In this document: positions 1 through 8,952 of the stretch, piece after piece | How the letters are laid out: every line of letters starts with the position of its first letter | Numbering within the stretch: position 1 is the first letter of the stretch | DNA from: Streptomyces spongiicola | GTDB taxonomy: Bacteria; Actinomycetota; Actinomycetes; Streptomycetales; Streptomycetaceae | Direction of reading: 5' to 3' | Length of the DNA: 64,000 bases | NCBI RefSeq assembly: GCF_003122365.1 | Contig: NZ_CP029254.1 | Location: 5,357,501-5,421,500, forward strand | Position numbers and translations under genes: made by a program | The notes under the pieces: generated by a model | Seen by the model: the letters and a program-made list of their open reading frames with translations, nothing else | Databases searched by the model: none | What the model was told of the DNA's origin: nothing

Positions 1-286
1 CGAGCTGGGCGATGTCGTGCCGGAGTATCTGCGCCCGCGCCCCGCAGTCCTTGATCAGCGCGGAGAGTTCCAGCAGCGCGAACACGTCGAAGCGGTGCAC
101 GGCCCCGTCGGCGTCGGAGTCGCGGTTGACCACGAGCAGGCACTCGGAGTTCCCGGGGAGCCCGAAGAAGGCCCGCTTCCGGCGCAGCCTGCGCCGCCAA
201 AGATGGGTCCGGAACGCCCAGCCGAGGTAGGCGCTGACACCGGCGGCCACCACACCGAGCACGATATTGCGCAGGTCTTCGCTCAT
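1..286 (-). CDS. membrane-anchored hypothetical protein (N-terminal part, runs off the left edge)
   Basis: The reverse strand is open from an ATG at 286 to the window edge, about 95 residues. The protein begins MSEDLRNIVLGVVAAGVSAY, a short N-terminal membrane segment, followed by an arginine-rich cytoplasmic stretch (WRRRLRRKRAFF) and a globular part containing ECLLVVNRDSD. The frame has strong high-GC codon bias, unlike the overlapping frames. I do not recognise a family by motif; proteins of this layout are common in streptomycetes. The C-terminus lies outside the window. It is divergent from the ggt gene downstream. Confidence 0.6.
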   Translation of the reverse strand, partial: MSEDLRNIVLGVVAAGVSAYLGWAFRTHLWRRRLRRKRAFFGLPGNSECLLVVNRDSDADGAVHRFDVFALLELSALIKDCGARAQILRHDIAQL

Positions 287-360
287 GGGCGCGCATGCTA
301 GCGGCCGGGGCGGAGCGATGGTCGATGTCGTTCCGATCCGGTCTCGACGGGCCCCTGAAC

Positions 361-540
361 CGGTCCCCGTGCCGTCGTGAGCCCGTCGCGGGACCGCCGT
401 GAGTCGGTCCCGAGGCCATCCCGGGCCTGTCGTGGGTCCGCCCCGAGCCGGTCCCCGTGCCGTCGTGAGGCCGTCGCGGGACCGCCGTGAGTCGGTCCCG
501 AGGCCATCCCGGGACCGCCGTGAGTCGGCCCCGAGGCGGT
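361..540. repeat. imperfect 88-bp direct repeat in the 287-600 intergenic region
   Basis: The segment starting CGGTCCCCGTGCCGTCGTGA at 361 recurs at 449 (period 88 bp). It is followed by a third, partial module around the motif CCGTGAGTCGG near 515. The modules are GC-rich and carry no convincing reading frame. Apart from the ggt ribosome-binding site I see nothing else between 287 and 600. Confidence 0.75.
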
Positions 541-600
541 CCTGACGGCCGGTGCGCGGTGGCGTTACGCTGCGCGGACGTCCGCCGGATGGAGGTACGC

Positions 601-2427
601 ATGGGTCGCAGAGTCGCCCGTCACGCTCCGCTCACCGTGGTCTTCACCGCCCTGCTGGCCGTGCTGACGGCCGGCGCCGCCGCGCCGCCGACGCCACCGC
701 GGGCGCCCGACCCGGTGGCCGCACCGGTGAAGGAGCCCGTGGCCACCGGGTACGGCGGTGCCGTCGCGAGCGTCGACGCCGACGCCTCGGCGGTGGGCAT
801 CGAGGTGCTGAGGCGCGGCGGCAACGCCGTGGACGCGGCGGTCGCCACCGCGGCGGCGCTCGGGGTCACCGAGCCGTACTCCGCGGGCATCGGCGGTGGC
901 GGCTACTTCGTCTACTACGACGCGGGCAAGCGCAGGGTCCACACCATCGACGGGCGCGAGACCGCCCCGCGCTCGGCCGGCGCCGCACTGTTCCAGGAGA
1001 ACGGAAAGCCCATCCCGTTCGCGGAGGGCGTGACCAGCGGTCTGGGGGTGGGCACCCCCGGCACCCCCGCGACCTGGGAAGCGGCGCTCGCCGCCTGGGG
1101 CAGCCGTCCGCTGGCTCAGCTGCTGAAGCCCGCGGAGCGGCTGGCGAGGAACGGCTTCACCGTCGACGAGACCTTCCGCAGCCAGACCCGGGCGAACGAG
1201 GCCCGGTTCCGGGACTTCCCGGCCAGTGCCGAGCTGTTCCTGCCGGGCGGCCGGCTGCCGGAGCCCGGATCGGTCTTCAGGAACCCCGATCTGGCCCGCA
1301 CCTACGCGGAGATCGGCCGCAAGGGCACCCGGGTGATGTACCGGGGCGGCGTCGCCCGCGACATCGTCGGCACCGTGCGGGCCCCGGAGGTGCGCGAGGG
1401 CGCCACCCGCGTCGTCCGGCCCGGCGATCTGACGCTCCGTGACCTCGCGACGTACGAGACGGTCCGCAGGCAGCCGACGAGGGTGGCGTACCGGGGGCTC
1501 GACGTCTACGGCATGGCCCCGTCCTCGTCCGGCGGCACCAGCGTCGGCGAGGCGCTGAACATCCTGGAGCGGACCGACCTCGCCGGGCTGTCCGAGGCGA
1601 AGTACCTGCACCGCTTCATCGAGGCGAGCCGCATCACCTTCGCCGACCGGGGGCGCTGGGTCGGCGACCCGGCCTTCGAGGACGTGCCGGTACGGGAGCT
1701 GCTCTCCCAGCGGTACGCGGACAGCCGGGCCTGCCTCATCCGCGACGACTCCGTCCTCACCAGCCCCCTCCCGCCCGGCGATCCGCGCTCCCCCCGGCCG
1801 TGCGGATCGGAGGGCCGCGCCGTCCCGACGACGTACGAGGGCGAGAGCACCACCCATCTCACCGTCGCCGACCGGTGGGGCAACGTCGTCGCCTACACCC
1901 TGACGATCGAGTCGACCGGCGGCAGCGGCATCACGGTGCCCGGCCGGGGCTTCCTGCTCAACAACGAGTTGACGGACTTCTCCTTCGCCCCGGCCGACCC
2001 GGCCGTGCACGACCCGAACCTCCCGGGCCCCGGCAAGCGGCCGCGCTCCTCCATGTCCCCGACGATCGTCCTGGACGACCGGTCCCGGCCCGTGCTGGCG
2101 CTCGGCTCCCCCGGCGGGGCGACGATCATCACCACCGTCCTGCAGACGCTCAACGGCGTCGTCGACCGCGGCCTGCCCCTGGCCGACGCGATCGCCGCCC
2201 CGCGAGCCAGCCAGCGCAACCAGACCACCACCGAACTCGAGCCGGAGCTGTGGAACAGCCCGCTGAGGGCGGAGCTAGAGGCCCTGGGCCACGCCTTCCG
2301 CCAGAACCCGGAGATCGGCGCCGCGACGGGGGTGCAGCGCCTGCCGGACGGCCGCTGGGTGGCCGCGGCGGAGAAGGCGCGGCGCGGCGGCGGCTCGGCG
2401 ATGGTGGTGCGCCCCGCGGGCCGGTAG
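601..2427 (+). CDS. ggt: gamma-glutamyltransferase (secreted)
   Basis: Cleaves gamma-glutamyl bonds of glutathione and related peptides outside the membrane. The start at ATG 601 is preceded by GGAGG at 591-595. The first ~30 residues are a signal peptide (RR, then a hydrophobic LTVVFTALLAVLTAG run, then AAA). Family landmarks are the N-terminal VLRRGGNAVDAAVATAAAL, the STTHLTVAD motif whose first Thr of TTH (about residue 417) is the autoprocessing nucleophile in this family, the TGGSG loop at about residue 440, and LGSPGG near residue 505. The length of 608 aa is normal. It is monocistronic and followed by a tandem repeat. Assignment to the family is firm; the physiological substrate is not shown. 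Confidence 0.93.
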   Translation: MGRRVARHAPLTVVFTALLAVLTAGAAAPPTPPRAPDPVAAPVKEPVATGYGGAVASVDADASAVGIEVLRRGGNAVDAAVATAAALGVTEPYSAGIGGGGYFVYYDAGKRRVHTIDGRETAPRSAGAALFQENGKPIPFAEGVTSGLGVGTPGTPATWEAALAAWGSRPLAQLLKPAERLARNGFTVDETFRSQTRANEARFRDFPASAELFLPGGRLPEPGSVFRNPDLARTYAEIGRKGTRVMYRGGVARDIVGTVRAPEVREGATRVVRPGDLTLRDLATYETVRRQPTRVAYRGLDVYGMAPSSSGGTSVGEALNILERTDLAGLSEAKYLHRFIEASRITFADRGRWVGDPAFEDVPVRELLSQRYADSRACLIRDDSVLTSPLPPGDPRSPRPCGSEGRAVPTTYEGESTTHLTVADRWGNVVAYTLTIESTGGSGITVPGRGFLLNNELTDFSFAPADPAVHDPNLPGPGKRPRSSMSPTIVLDDRSRPVLALGSPGGATIITTVLQTLNGVVDRGLPLADAIAAPRASQRNQTTTELEPELWNSPLRAELEALGHAFRQNPEIGAATGVQRLPDGRWVAAAEKARRGGGSAMVVRPAGR

Positions 2428-2441
2428 CGCGGGCCGGTGGC

Positions 2442-2571
2442 GCGGGCCGGTGGCGTGGGCTTGGCGTGCGGGTCGGTGGCGCGGGCCGGTGGCGTGGGCT
2501 TGGCGTGCGGGTCGGTGGCGCGTGCCGGTGGCGCGGGCTTGGCGTGTGGGCCCGTAGCGCGGGTCGGTGGC
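2442..2571. repeat. 39-bp tandem repeat, about 3.3 copies, downstream of ggt
   Basis: A 39-bp unit beginning GCGGGCCGGTGGC occupies 2442-2480 and 2481-2519 identically, then 2520-2558 with about four changes, then a 13-bp partial copy. The same 13-bp subunit appears twice more just upstream (2416 onward), overlapping the ggt stop codon. It lies in a non-coding gap. Confidence 0.85.
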
Positions 2572-2701
2572 GCCGGCCGCCACCGCGGGGGTGCGCGGCT
2601 AACGGCCGCGGCGGGCAGCCGGGTTCACCCTCACGGGCGGCCCCGGTGGCGCTCCGCCGCCCTCCCGCTGCTTGCTGGAAGGGACAGAAAGCGAGCAGGC
2701 C

Positions 2702-3340
2702 ATGGATCCGAGCAGGGAGCGACTGCGCACCCCCCGCGCCGCGGGGCTGGCCGGGATCGTGTTCGCGGTGCTGCTGGCCGCCGCGATCGTGCTGATGCGG
2801 CTGGCGATCCCCGAGGGTGCCACCGATCTCGGCGCTGAGGCCCTCAGCCCCGACCGGCGGCGCGCGGTGCGCGCGGCACTGGAGCTGGTCCCGTTCGCCG
2901 GGATCTTCTTCCTGTGGTTCATGGGCGCACTGCGGGCCCAGGTGGGGGAGCGGGAGGACAAGCTCGTCGCGACGGTGTTCCTCGGCAGCGGCCTAGTGTT
3001 CGTGGCCACCATCTTCGGGGCCGCGTCGGCGGCGGGCAGCATCCTCGCCGACCAGCAGCCCTCGGAGTTCGGCCGCGACTTCGCGTACACGCTGCTGACC
3101 ACGTACGCGATGCGGATGGCGGCGGTCTTCATCTTCGCGACCTCGACCATCGGCCACCGGCTCGGCGTGATCCCCCGGCCGCTCACCGCCGTCGGATACG
3201 CGGCAGGCCTGGTGCTGCTGTTCGCGGGCCCCAGCTTCCCATGGTCGGAACTGGTCTTCCCGGCCTGGTCCGCGATGATCGGCGCCCATCTGCTCAGGCT
3301 CCGGATGAGGTCCCGGCCGCAGCCGGCCGACCTGCCGTGA
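2702..3340 (+). CDS. multi-pass membrane protein of unknown function
   Basis: A 212-aa protein with about five hydrophobic segments: residues ~16-36 (GLAGIVFAVLLAAAIVLM), ~64-80 (VPFAGIFFLWFMGAL), ~95-113 (VFLGSGLVFVATIFG), ~138-155 and ~165-180. The start ATG at 2702 was chosen over a TTG at 2672 because the mature-looking sequence MDPSRERL begins there. No catalytic motif is visible. It is flanked by the ggt tandem repeat and, on the right, by a hairpin that overlaps its stop codon. It could be a DUF-type integral membrane protein; I assign no function. Confidence 0.75.
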   Translation: MDPSRERLRTPRAAGLAGIVFAVLLAAAIVLMRLAIPEGATDLGAEALSPDRRRAVRAALELVPFAGIFFLWFMGALRAQVGEREDKLVATVFLGSGLVFVATIFGAASAAGSILADQQPSEFGRDFAYTLLTTYAMRMAAVFIFATSTIGHRLGVIPRPLTAVGYAAGLVLLFAGPSFPWSELVFPAWSAMIGAHLLRLRMRSRPQPADLP

Positions 3341-3367
3341 ACGGCGGCCGGCGGTTCACGGCAGGTC
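3329..3367 (+). terminator. hairpin overlapping the stop codon of the membrane protein gene
   Basis: GACCTGCCGTGAAC (3329-3342) pairs perfectly with GTTCACGGCAGGTC (3354-3367) across an 11-nt loop. There is no T-run, as is usual for streptomycete terminators. It separates this gene from the ferredoxin operon. Confidence 0.65.
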
Positions 3368-3539
3368 GCGGCCCGGGCCGCCCGCCGCGGTGTCCCGGTC
3401 TCGCCCGCCGGCCCGCTCGTGCGGCCGGATCCCGGCCCCGTCCGCTCACTCCTCCGGCACGCCCCGGCGAGCGGGACGGCCCCGGCGCCCGCATGCTGGT
3501 TCGGGGGAGTCACAAGGCAACGGGAAGGGCTGATCCGTC

Positions 3540-3770
3540 GTGAGAGTTGTCGTCGATCTCAACCGGTGCCAGGGGTACGCGCAGTGCGCCTTCCTCGCCC
3601 CGGACGTCTTCGAAATGCACGGCGAGGAAGCGCTGCTGTACAAGCCCCGGCCCGACGAGGCGTTCCGGGAGGACGTGGCCCGTGCCGTGGCCGCGTGTCC
3701 CGTACAGGCCATCCTCGTGGACCGGTCCGACGAGACCGTGACCGCCGGGGAGGCGTGCGATGCCCGCTGA
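3540..3770 (+). CDS. ferredoxin of the P450-partner type
   Basis: A 76-aa acidic electron carrier starting at GTG 3540. Cluster ligands are visible in RCQGYAQC (first and last Cys), followed by APDVFE, and in the C-terminal ACPVQAI. The position of the second Cys of a 4Fe-4S site is occupied by Tyr (C-Q-G-Y-A-Q-C), so three cysteines remain. This is typical of 3Fe-4S ferredoxins that feed electrons to cytochromes P450, although some such variants bind 4Fe-4S. It is the first gene of a tight operon and overlaps the reductase gene by 11 bp. The predicted role is to shuttle electrons from the reductase to the P450. Confidence 0.88.
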   Translation: MRVVVDLNRCQGYAQCAFLAPDVFEMHGEEALLYKPRPDEAFREDVARAVAACPVQAILVDRSDETVTAGEACDAR

Positions 3771-5154
3771 CGGACACCTCGAACGGTTCAAGCGCGAAGG
3801 GCGCATCGTCGTCGTCGGCGCCTCCCTGGCCGGTCTCAGGGCCGCGGAGACCCTGCGGTTGGAGGGCTTCGCCGGCACACTCACGATGGTCGGCGACGAG
3901 CCCCACGAACCGTACGACCGGCCCCCGCTCTCCAAGGGGGTCCTGCTCGGCAGGACCACTCCGGACCACACCGCCCTGCCCCGGCGCGCGGCCCTGGAGG
4001 CCGACTGGCGGCTCGGCACGGCCGCCACCGGGCTCGACATGGCCGCCAAACGCGTCCGGCTGGCCGACGGCGAGGAGGTCGAGTACGACCGGCTGCTGAT
4101 CACCACCGGGGTCCGCGCCCGGCCGTGGCCGCACGACGGCGAGGCCGCGCTCGACGGGGTCTTCGTCCTGCGGACCCGTGACGACGCGACCGCGTTGCAG
4201 AAGCACCTCGCGGACGGGCCCCGCCGGGTGCTCGTCATCGGCGCGGGCTTCACCGGCTCGGAGATCGCCTCCGCCTGCCGTGAGCGGGGCATCCCCGTGA
4301 CGGTCGCGGAACGCGGAGCCGCGCCCCTCGTCGGCGCGCTCGGCGGCGTCGTCGGCGCGGTGGCCGCCGAACTCCAGCGCGAGCACGGGGTGGATCTGCG
4401 CACGGGCGTGATGGTGACCGGGCTCGAGGGGGACTCGGCCGGTCGGGTGCGGGCCGCCCATCTCTCCGACGGCTCCTCGGTCGAGGCCGACGTCGTGGTC
4501 GTCGCGCTCGGCGCGACGCGCAACACCGAGTGGCTCGCCGGATCGGGGCTGGGGGCCGGCCCCCGGGGCATCGCCTGCGACGCCGGCTGCCGGGCGTTCG
4601 ACATCCGGGGCATCGTCACCGACGACGTCTTCGTCGCCGGTGACGTGGCGCGGTCGCCGCATCCGCTGTTCGGGTACCAGTTCCTGTCGCTGGAGCACTG
4701 GGGCAACGCCGTCAGCCAGGCCGAGACCGCCGCGCACAACATGCTCTGCGACAGCGTCGACCGCCGCCCCCACATGTGGGTCCCGGCCTTCTGGTCCTCC
4801 CAGTTCGGCGTCAACATCAAGTCGGTTGGAGTGCCGTCCATGGGCACGGAACTCCTGGTCTCCCAGGGCTCGCTCGCCGAGCGGCGGTTCGTGGGGGTGT
4901 ACGGGTACCAGGACCGCGTCATCGGCGCCGTCACCTTCGACCAGGCGCGCTGGCTGCCGTTCTACGAGCATCTCATCGAGACGACGGCGCCGTTCCCGCC
5001 GCCGTTCCCGACGGTCGACCGCCGGCCGGAGGGAGCACGTCCCGTACCGGCCGACTTCCCCGACCCGTCGCTGCCCACCCACGGACCCACCGTCACCCTC
5101 AGCGGCTACTCGCCGGCCGACCGGCGCATGACCTTCACCCCCGGCCGGCACTGA
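3760..5154 (+). CDS. FAD/NAD(P)H-dependent ferredoxin reductase
   Basis: A 464-aa two-dinucleotide-fold flavoprotein. The N-terminal FAD site is VVVGASLAGLRAAETLR (residues ~18-34), with the family signature YDRPPLSKG at ~52-60. The NAD(P)H site is VLVIGAGFTGSEIA at ~157-170. The second FAD motif, VFVAGDVARSPHP, is near residue 290. The closing domain (HMWVPAFWSSQFG) matches putidaredoxin-reductase-like proteins. The gene starts at ATG 3760 inside the ferredoxin gene and ends 28 bp before the P450 start used here, so the three genes are co-transcribed. It should reduce the adjacent ferredoxin in the cytoplasm. Confidence 0.93.
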   Translation: MPADGHLERFKREGRIVVVGASLAGLRAAETLRLEGFAGTLTMVGDEPHEPYDRPPLSKGVLLGRTTPDHTALPRRAALEADWRLGTAATGLDMAAKRVRLADGEEVEYDRLLITTGVRARPWPHDGEAALDGVFVLRTRDDATALQKHLADGPRRVLVIGAGFTGSEIASACRERGIPVTVAERGAAPLVGALGGVVGAVAAELQREHGVDLRTGVMVTGLEGDSAGRVRAAHLSDGSSVEADVVVVALGATRNTEWLAGSGLGAGPRGIACDAGCRAFDIRGIVTDDVFVAGDVARSPHPLFGYQFLSLEHWGNAVSQAETAAHNMLCDSVDRRPHMWVPAFWSSQFGVNIKSVGVPSMGTELLVSQGSLAERRFVGVYGYQDRVIGAVTFDQARWLPFYEHLIETTAPFPPPFPTVDRRPEGARPVPADFPDPSLPTHGPTVTLSGYSPADRRMTFTPGRH

Positions 5155-5182
5155 CGCCGTGAGCGAGCACAAGGAATCCGCC

Positions 5183-6424
5183 ATGACCCAAGGCAGCCTG
5201 CTGCGGCAGATCCTCGAGTACGAGAACCGCCACGACCCGTACCCCCTGTACGCGGAACTCCGGAAGACGCCCGTGCTGAACGAGGACGACGGCGCCTACG
5301 TCGTGAGCACCTACGACGAGGTCCTGACCCTTCTGCACGACCCACGGGTCAGCTCCGACTCCCGCAACATGACCCGGCCGTCGGGCATCGACGTGCAGGA
5401 CCAGCAGCAGGACGAGGAGACGACGCTGCCGCCCAGTTTCATCCGGCTCGACCCGCCGGAGCACGACAGGCTGCGCCGCCTGACGAACACCTCCTTCGGA
5501 CCGCCCCACGAGCCCCACCGGGTGCACGAGATGCGCGGCGAACTGGGCGGAATCGTCTCGGACCTGATCGGAGGCATCGGCGGCACCGACCGGATCGACC
5601 TGGTCGAGCAGTTCTCGTACCCGTTCCCCGTGACCGTGATCTGCCGTCTGCTCGGGGTGCCGCGCGAGGACGAGCAGCGCTTCCACGGCTGGGCCGACAC
5701 CCTCGCGGCCAGCCTGGACCCGATGCCGGGCCAGGACCCGACCGAGCGGGACAGGATCACCCAGCAGGCCCGCACCGAACTCGGCATGTACCTGGCCGGG
5801 CTGATCGAGGAGCGGCGCCGGAACCCGCAGAAGGACATGCTCTCCGAACTGGCCACCCTCAAGGGGCCGGACGGTTCGATGTCCACGATGGAACTGCTCA
5901 GCACCGCCGCGCTGCTGCTGGTCGCCGGTCACGAGACCACCGTGAACCTGATCACCAACGGCATGCTGACGCTGCTGCGCAACCCCCAGGTGCTGGAGCG
6001 CCTGCGCGCCGACCCCGACCTGTCCGTGCCGCTCGTCGAGGAACTGCTGCGTTTCGAACCCCCGGTGCAGCTGGTGCCGAACCGCACGACCCTCGCCGAC
6101 ATCGAGATCGCCGGGGTGACCATCCCGAAGGGCGCCTCCCTGTGGCTGGTGGTGGCCGCGGGCAACCGCGACCCGCTGCGCTTCGAGGACCCCGACCGCT
6201 TCGATCCCGACCGCGAGGACATCCGGCACCTGGGCTTCGGCAGCGGCGTGCACAGCTGCTTCGGCGCGCCCCTCGCCCGCCTGGAGGCCCAGATCGCGCT
6301 GAGCGAACTCGCACGCCGGCTGGTCAACCCCCGGTTGCTGGAGGACCCGCCCGAGTACCGCGGGAACGCGGTGCTGCGCGGGCCCCGCCATCTGCCGATC
6401 GCCTGCGACGACATCAGGCCGTGA
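5183..6424 (+). CDS. cytochrome P450
   Basis: A soluble bacterial class I P450 of 413 aa. It shows the I-helix oxygen-activation motif VAGHETT, the K-helix EELLRFE (ExxR), and the haem loop FGSGVHSCFG with Cys at about residue 359. The start was placed at ATG 5183 because AAGGA lies 7 nt upstream; GTG 5159 in the same frame would add eight residues and leaves only 4 bp after the reductase stop. It is the last gene of the ferredoxin-reductase-P450 operon, so the complete electron chain is encoded together. The substrate cannot be inferred. No polyketide, peptide or terpene synthase gene is nearby. Confidence 0.93.
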   Translation: MTQGSLLRQILEYENRHDPYPLYAELRKTPVLNEDDGAYVVSTYDEVLTLLHDPRVSSDSRNMTRPSGIDVQDQQQDEETTLPPSFIRLDPPEHDRLRRLTNTSFGPPHEPHRVHEMRGELGGIVSDLIGGIGGTDRIDLVEQFSYPFPVTVICRLLGVPREDEQRFHGWADTLAASLDPMPGQDPTERDRITQQARTELGMYLAGLIEERRRNPQKDMLSELATLKGPDGSMSTMELLSTAALLLVAGHETTVNLITNGMLTLLRNPQVLERLRADPDLSVPLVEELLRFEPPVQLVPNRTTLADIEIAGVTIPKGASLWLVVAAGNRDPLRFEDPDRFDPDREDIRHLGFGSGVHSCFGAPLARLEAQIALSELARRLVNPRLLEDPPEYRGNAVLRGPRHLPIACDDIRP

Positions 6425-6664
6425 GCCCGGGGCGCCCGGCCCCGGGACCGGGCTGCCCTGACCGCGGGCCCGGGGCCGCCCCGGGCGGCGCGGACGGGGC
6501 GGCGCGGACGGGGCGGCGACGGAGCGCGCCGCGCGCTCGTCCATGCCTGAGGGAATGGGGCCCGGCCCGGCCGGCACCGCGGCACGGCTCCGGCTCCGTG
6601 CCCCGGACCGCGCGAGTCCGGCCCGGGGCACCGGGCCCGCGCCGCGGGGCGTAGTCTCGCGCCC

Positions 6665-7054
6665 GTGGACCTCCAGGAGCTCGACCGCGCCAAGTACATC
6701 AGCCTCACCACCTTCCGCAAGGACGGGACGGGCGTCGCCACGCCCGTGTGGTTCGCCGCCGAGGGCGGTGAACTGTACGTCTGGACCCGCTCCGACTCGT
6801 GGAAGGTCAAGCGCCTGCGCCGGGACGACCGGGTCACGGTGGCCCCCTGCGACGTGCGCGGCAGGGTCGGGGAGGGAGCCGAGACCGCGGAGGGTACGGC
6901 ACGACTGCTGGAAGAGGCCGATCTCGGGAGGGTCAGGAAGCTGCTGAGCCGCAAGTACGGCTGGCGGTTCCGGCTCGTCGACGTCCCCGCCGCGGTCGTG
7001 CGTCTGGGCAAGCGCCCGCACACCGGCATCGCGGTGAAGCTCCGGGCACGTTGA
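6665..7054 (+). CDS. PPOX-class split-barrel flavin/F420-binding protein
   Basis: A 129-aa protein starting at GTG 6665. The opening (AKYISLTTFRKDGTGVATPVWF) and the later LYVWTRSDSWKVKRLRRD match the small PPOX-class, F420-dependent or flavin-binding split-barrel proteins that are abundant in actinobacteria; the Lys/Arg-rich segment is the expected cofactor phosphate-contact region. It is monocistronic. The 240-bp gap upstream contains only GC-rich short repeats around GGCGGCGCGGACGG. The family is fairly clear; the substrate is not. Confidence 0.8.
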   Translation: MDLQELDRAKYISLTTFRKDGTGVATPVWFAAEGGELYVWTRSDSWKVKRLRRDDRVTVAPCDVRGRVGEGAETAEGTARLLEEADLGRVRKLLSRKYGWRFRLVDVPAAVVRLGKRPHTGIAVKLRAR

Positions 7055-7148
7055 GCGATCCGCACCGCTTTCGAAAACCGCCCGTAGCCGTCCCGTAACA
7101 CGGCTGGGGTCGAATGCCTGCGAACCCGAGGCGGAGGGCGGGCAGACG

Positions 7149-7442
7149 ATGGCGGCGCAGCAACTCCCCGACCGGATGGGGGACTTCGCGCGATACCTCG
7201 GTACGGTGGTGGAGCGCCTGGACCCGCAGAGCGGCTGGTGCGCGGTCTTCTGGCGGCGTGACCCCGACGGGCTGACGGCCTGTTTACGAGGGGCCGAGGT
7301 CCCACCGTGGGACGTGGTGGAGTCCCTCCTCCAGGACCTCGCGGCGGACGACGGGGAGACGGCGCACGCCCGCGGGCTGCACGCTGCGGCGGCGACCGCC
7401 CACGACCGCCGCCCGGGCGGGCCGAAGCCCTCGGAGCGCTGA
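7149..7442 (+). CDS. N-terminal stub (97 aa) of a longer streptomycete protein of unknown function
   Basis: Starts at ATG 7149 and reads MAAQQLPDRMGDFARYLGTV, then WDVVESLLQDLAADDG, before a stop at 7442. Downstream DNA in other frames continues what looks like the same protein (an alanine/arginine-rich coiled region and a repetitive helical C-terminus ending at 8952), so this is best read as the intact 5' end of a gene of roughly 600 codons interrupted by indels. I recognise the N-terminus as a type recurrent in streptomycetes but know of no function. Confidence 0.6.
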   Translation: MAAQQLPDRMGDFARYLGTVVERLDPQSGWCAVFWRRDPDGLTACLRGAEVPPWDVVESLLQDLAADDGETAHARGLHAAAATAHDRRPGGPKPSER

Positions 7443-8952
7443 CCTGATGCGCCGCGAACAGGCCCGGGTGCGGGCGCGGGCCGGGAGCTGAATCGCCGCT
7501 GGCCGCCGTGCCCGAGCATCCGCCGCGTACGGGACCTGGCCCGCGACCTCTCCTGGGCCGAGGACGACCACATCCGCGCGACCTCGCGATGCGCCGAACT
7601 CGCCGCCCGGATCGCCGCGCTCGCATCCCTCCCGGGCCTCCCTCGGCCCGGCACCCACGACCGGGACCCGCATCAGGCCCCATCGCACGTCGGCAGCCGA
7701 GCGTTCGCGCGCACGCCTCGGCCCGGACCGGGCCACGGCGCCGATCGGGGCGCGGCGTCGGGAGCCGCGACGGTGAACCGGTGGCGTGGGCGGGGCGTGG
7801 GCATCGCCGGCGCCCGTCGACGCGGAGGTCCGGCCGAAGCGCCGGAGGCCGGCGCCGAGTCGGCGGACGGCGGGTGGCGGGCAGCCGCGGCCGTGGCGGC
7901 GCCGCTGCCCGGGGCGCTTCCGATCACGCGGGCGGGCCGGAGCGGGGCGGAGCGGACGCCGGGTTCGGGGCGCCGGTGCGTGGTTCCGTCCACGGGGACG
8001 CCGAGGCGGCGGACGACGGGCGGCGAAGGCCCGCCGCGACCGGCGGGGCAGGACCGGGATGGGAACGGAAGTCCGCGGCGCCCGCGCGCCCGCAGACCCC
8101 GGCGCCTCAATGCCCGTGACGCCGGGGCGGGGCGCGCCGAGGCGGCGGGGCGAGAGCCGCGGCCGCCCGGCAGCGGCCGCCCGGAAGCCGTTCACCCGGA
8201 AGGGACCGCCCGGCGCCGGGCGTGAAGCGCACCGAGGGAGCAGGCGGCGGCCGCGCGGGGCGCGCTACGCCTGGCTCGACGGCGGGGCGGACGACGGCGG
8301 GGGCGAGCCGTCCGGTGCCCGGCGTGCCCGAGTGCCCGTCGCCGACGGCGCGGCCGCGCGGCGCACGCTTCGGCGGGGAGACGGGACGCGGAGCCGGCCG
8401 GCGCGACGGGCCGGCGGGCGGGCGCCCCGTCGGCGAGGACGATCGCCGCGCGGCCCTGGCGACCGTCGCCACGCTCAGCCGGCTGCGCGCGGAGGGCCGC
8501 GGCGGAGAGGCCATGTGCTGCTGTGCGAGGCCGCGTCGGGGCCCGCCGCCCGGTGCCGTGCTCGCCGCCGAGCTGCACCGCTCGGGGCTGGCCGCGCGAC
8601 TGGCCCACCCTCTCTGGAGGTGGCTCGCTGCCGCCGGATCGGCTCGCCGAGGCCGCCGCCGCCACTCGCCGAGGCGGCCGCACGAGGACTGGCGGCCGAC
8701 TGCTCCGCCAGGGCGTCGCCCGCCCACCGACGAGATCGCGGACGCCGTGTTCGCCCGCGCGACGCGGGGGGCCGCCGCGAGGCGGACGCGCTGCTCGCGG
8801 CCTTCTCCGGGTCGCACGCCGGAGGAAGGGCGCGATCGCCGCGGCCGACCCAGCCGCTCGCCACAACTGCTCTCCGCCGCCGCGCGGTGTCGCCCGGGCG
8901 GGAACGCGATCTGGTCCATGCGCTGCGCGTCGCCGGTCTCATCAGCGCCTGA
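7443..8952 (+). pseudogene. frame-disrupted remainder of the gene starting at 7149
   Basis: Protein-like segments alternate between the three forward frames. RVRDLARDLSWAEDDHIRAT and RCAELAARIAALASLPG lie near 7530-7640, a variable Pro/Arg-rich middle follows, then ALATVATLSRLRAEGRGGEA near 8455-8510, GAVLAAELHRSGLA near 8552, LPPDRLAEAAAA near 8630, READALLAAFSG near 8780, PQLLSAAA near 8860, and the end RERDLVHALRVAGLISA before the stop at 8952. Each piece lasts only 30-100 bases before the frame changes. Codon bias is retained. Either the gene has decayed by indels or the consensus sequence here is poor; the same pattern in the next five genes favours the second. Confidence 0.6.

Noticed and set aside
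5135..7654. An 839-codon reverse frame over the P450 gene
   Set aside because: Antisense shadow; the forward strand has a complete P450 with haem loop and ExxR.
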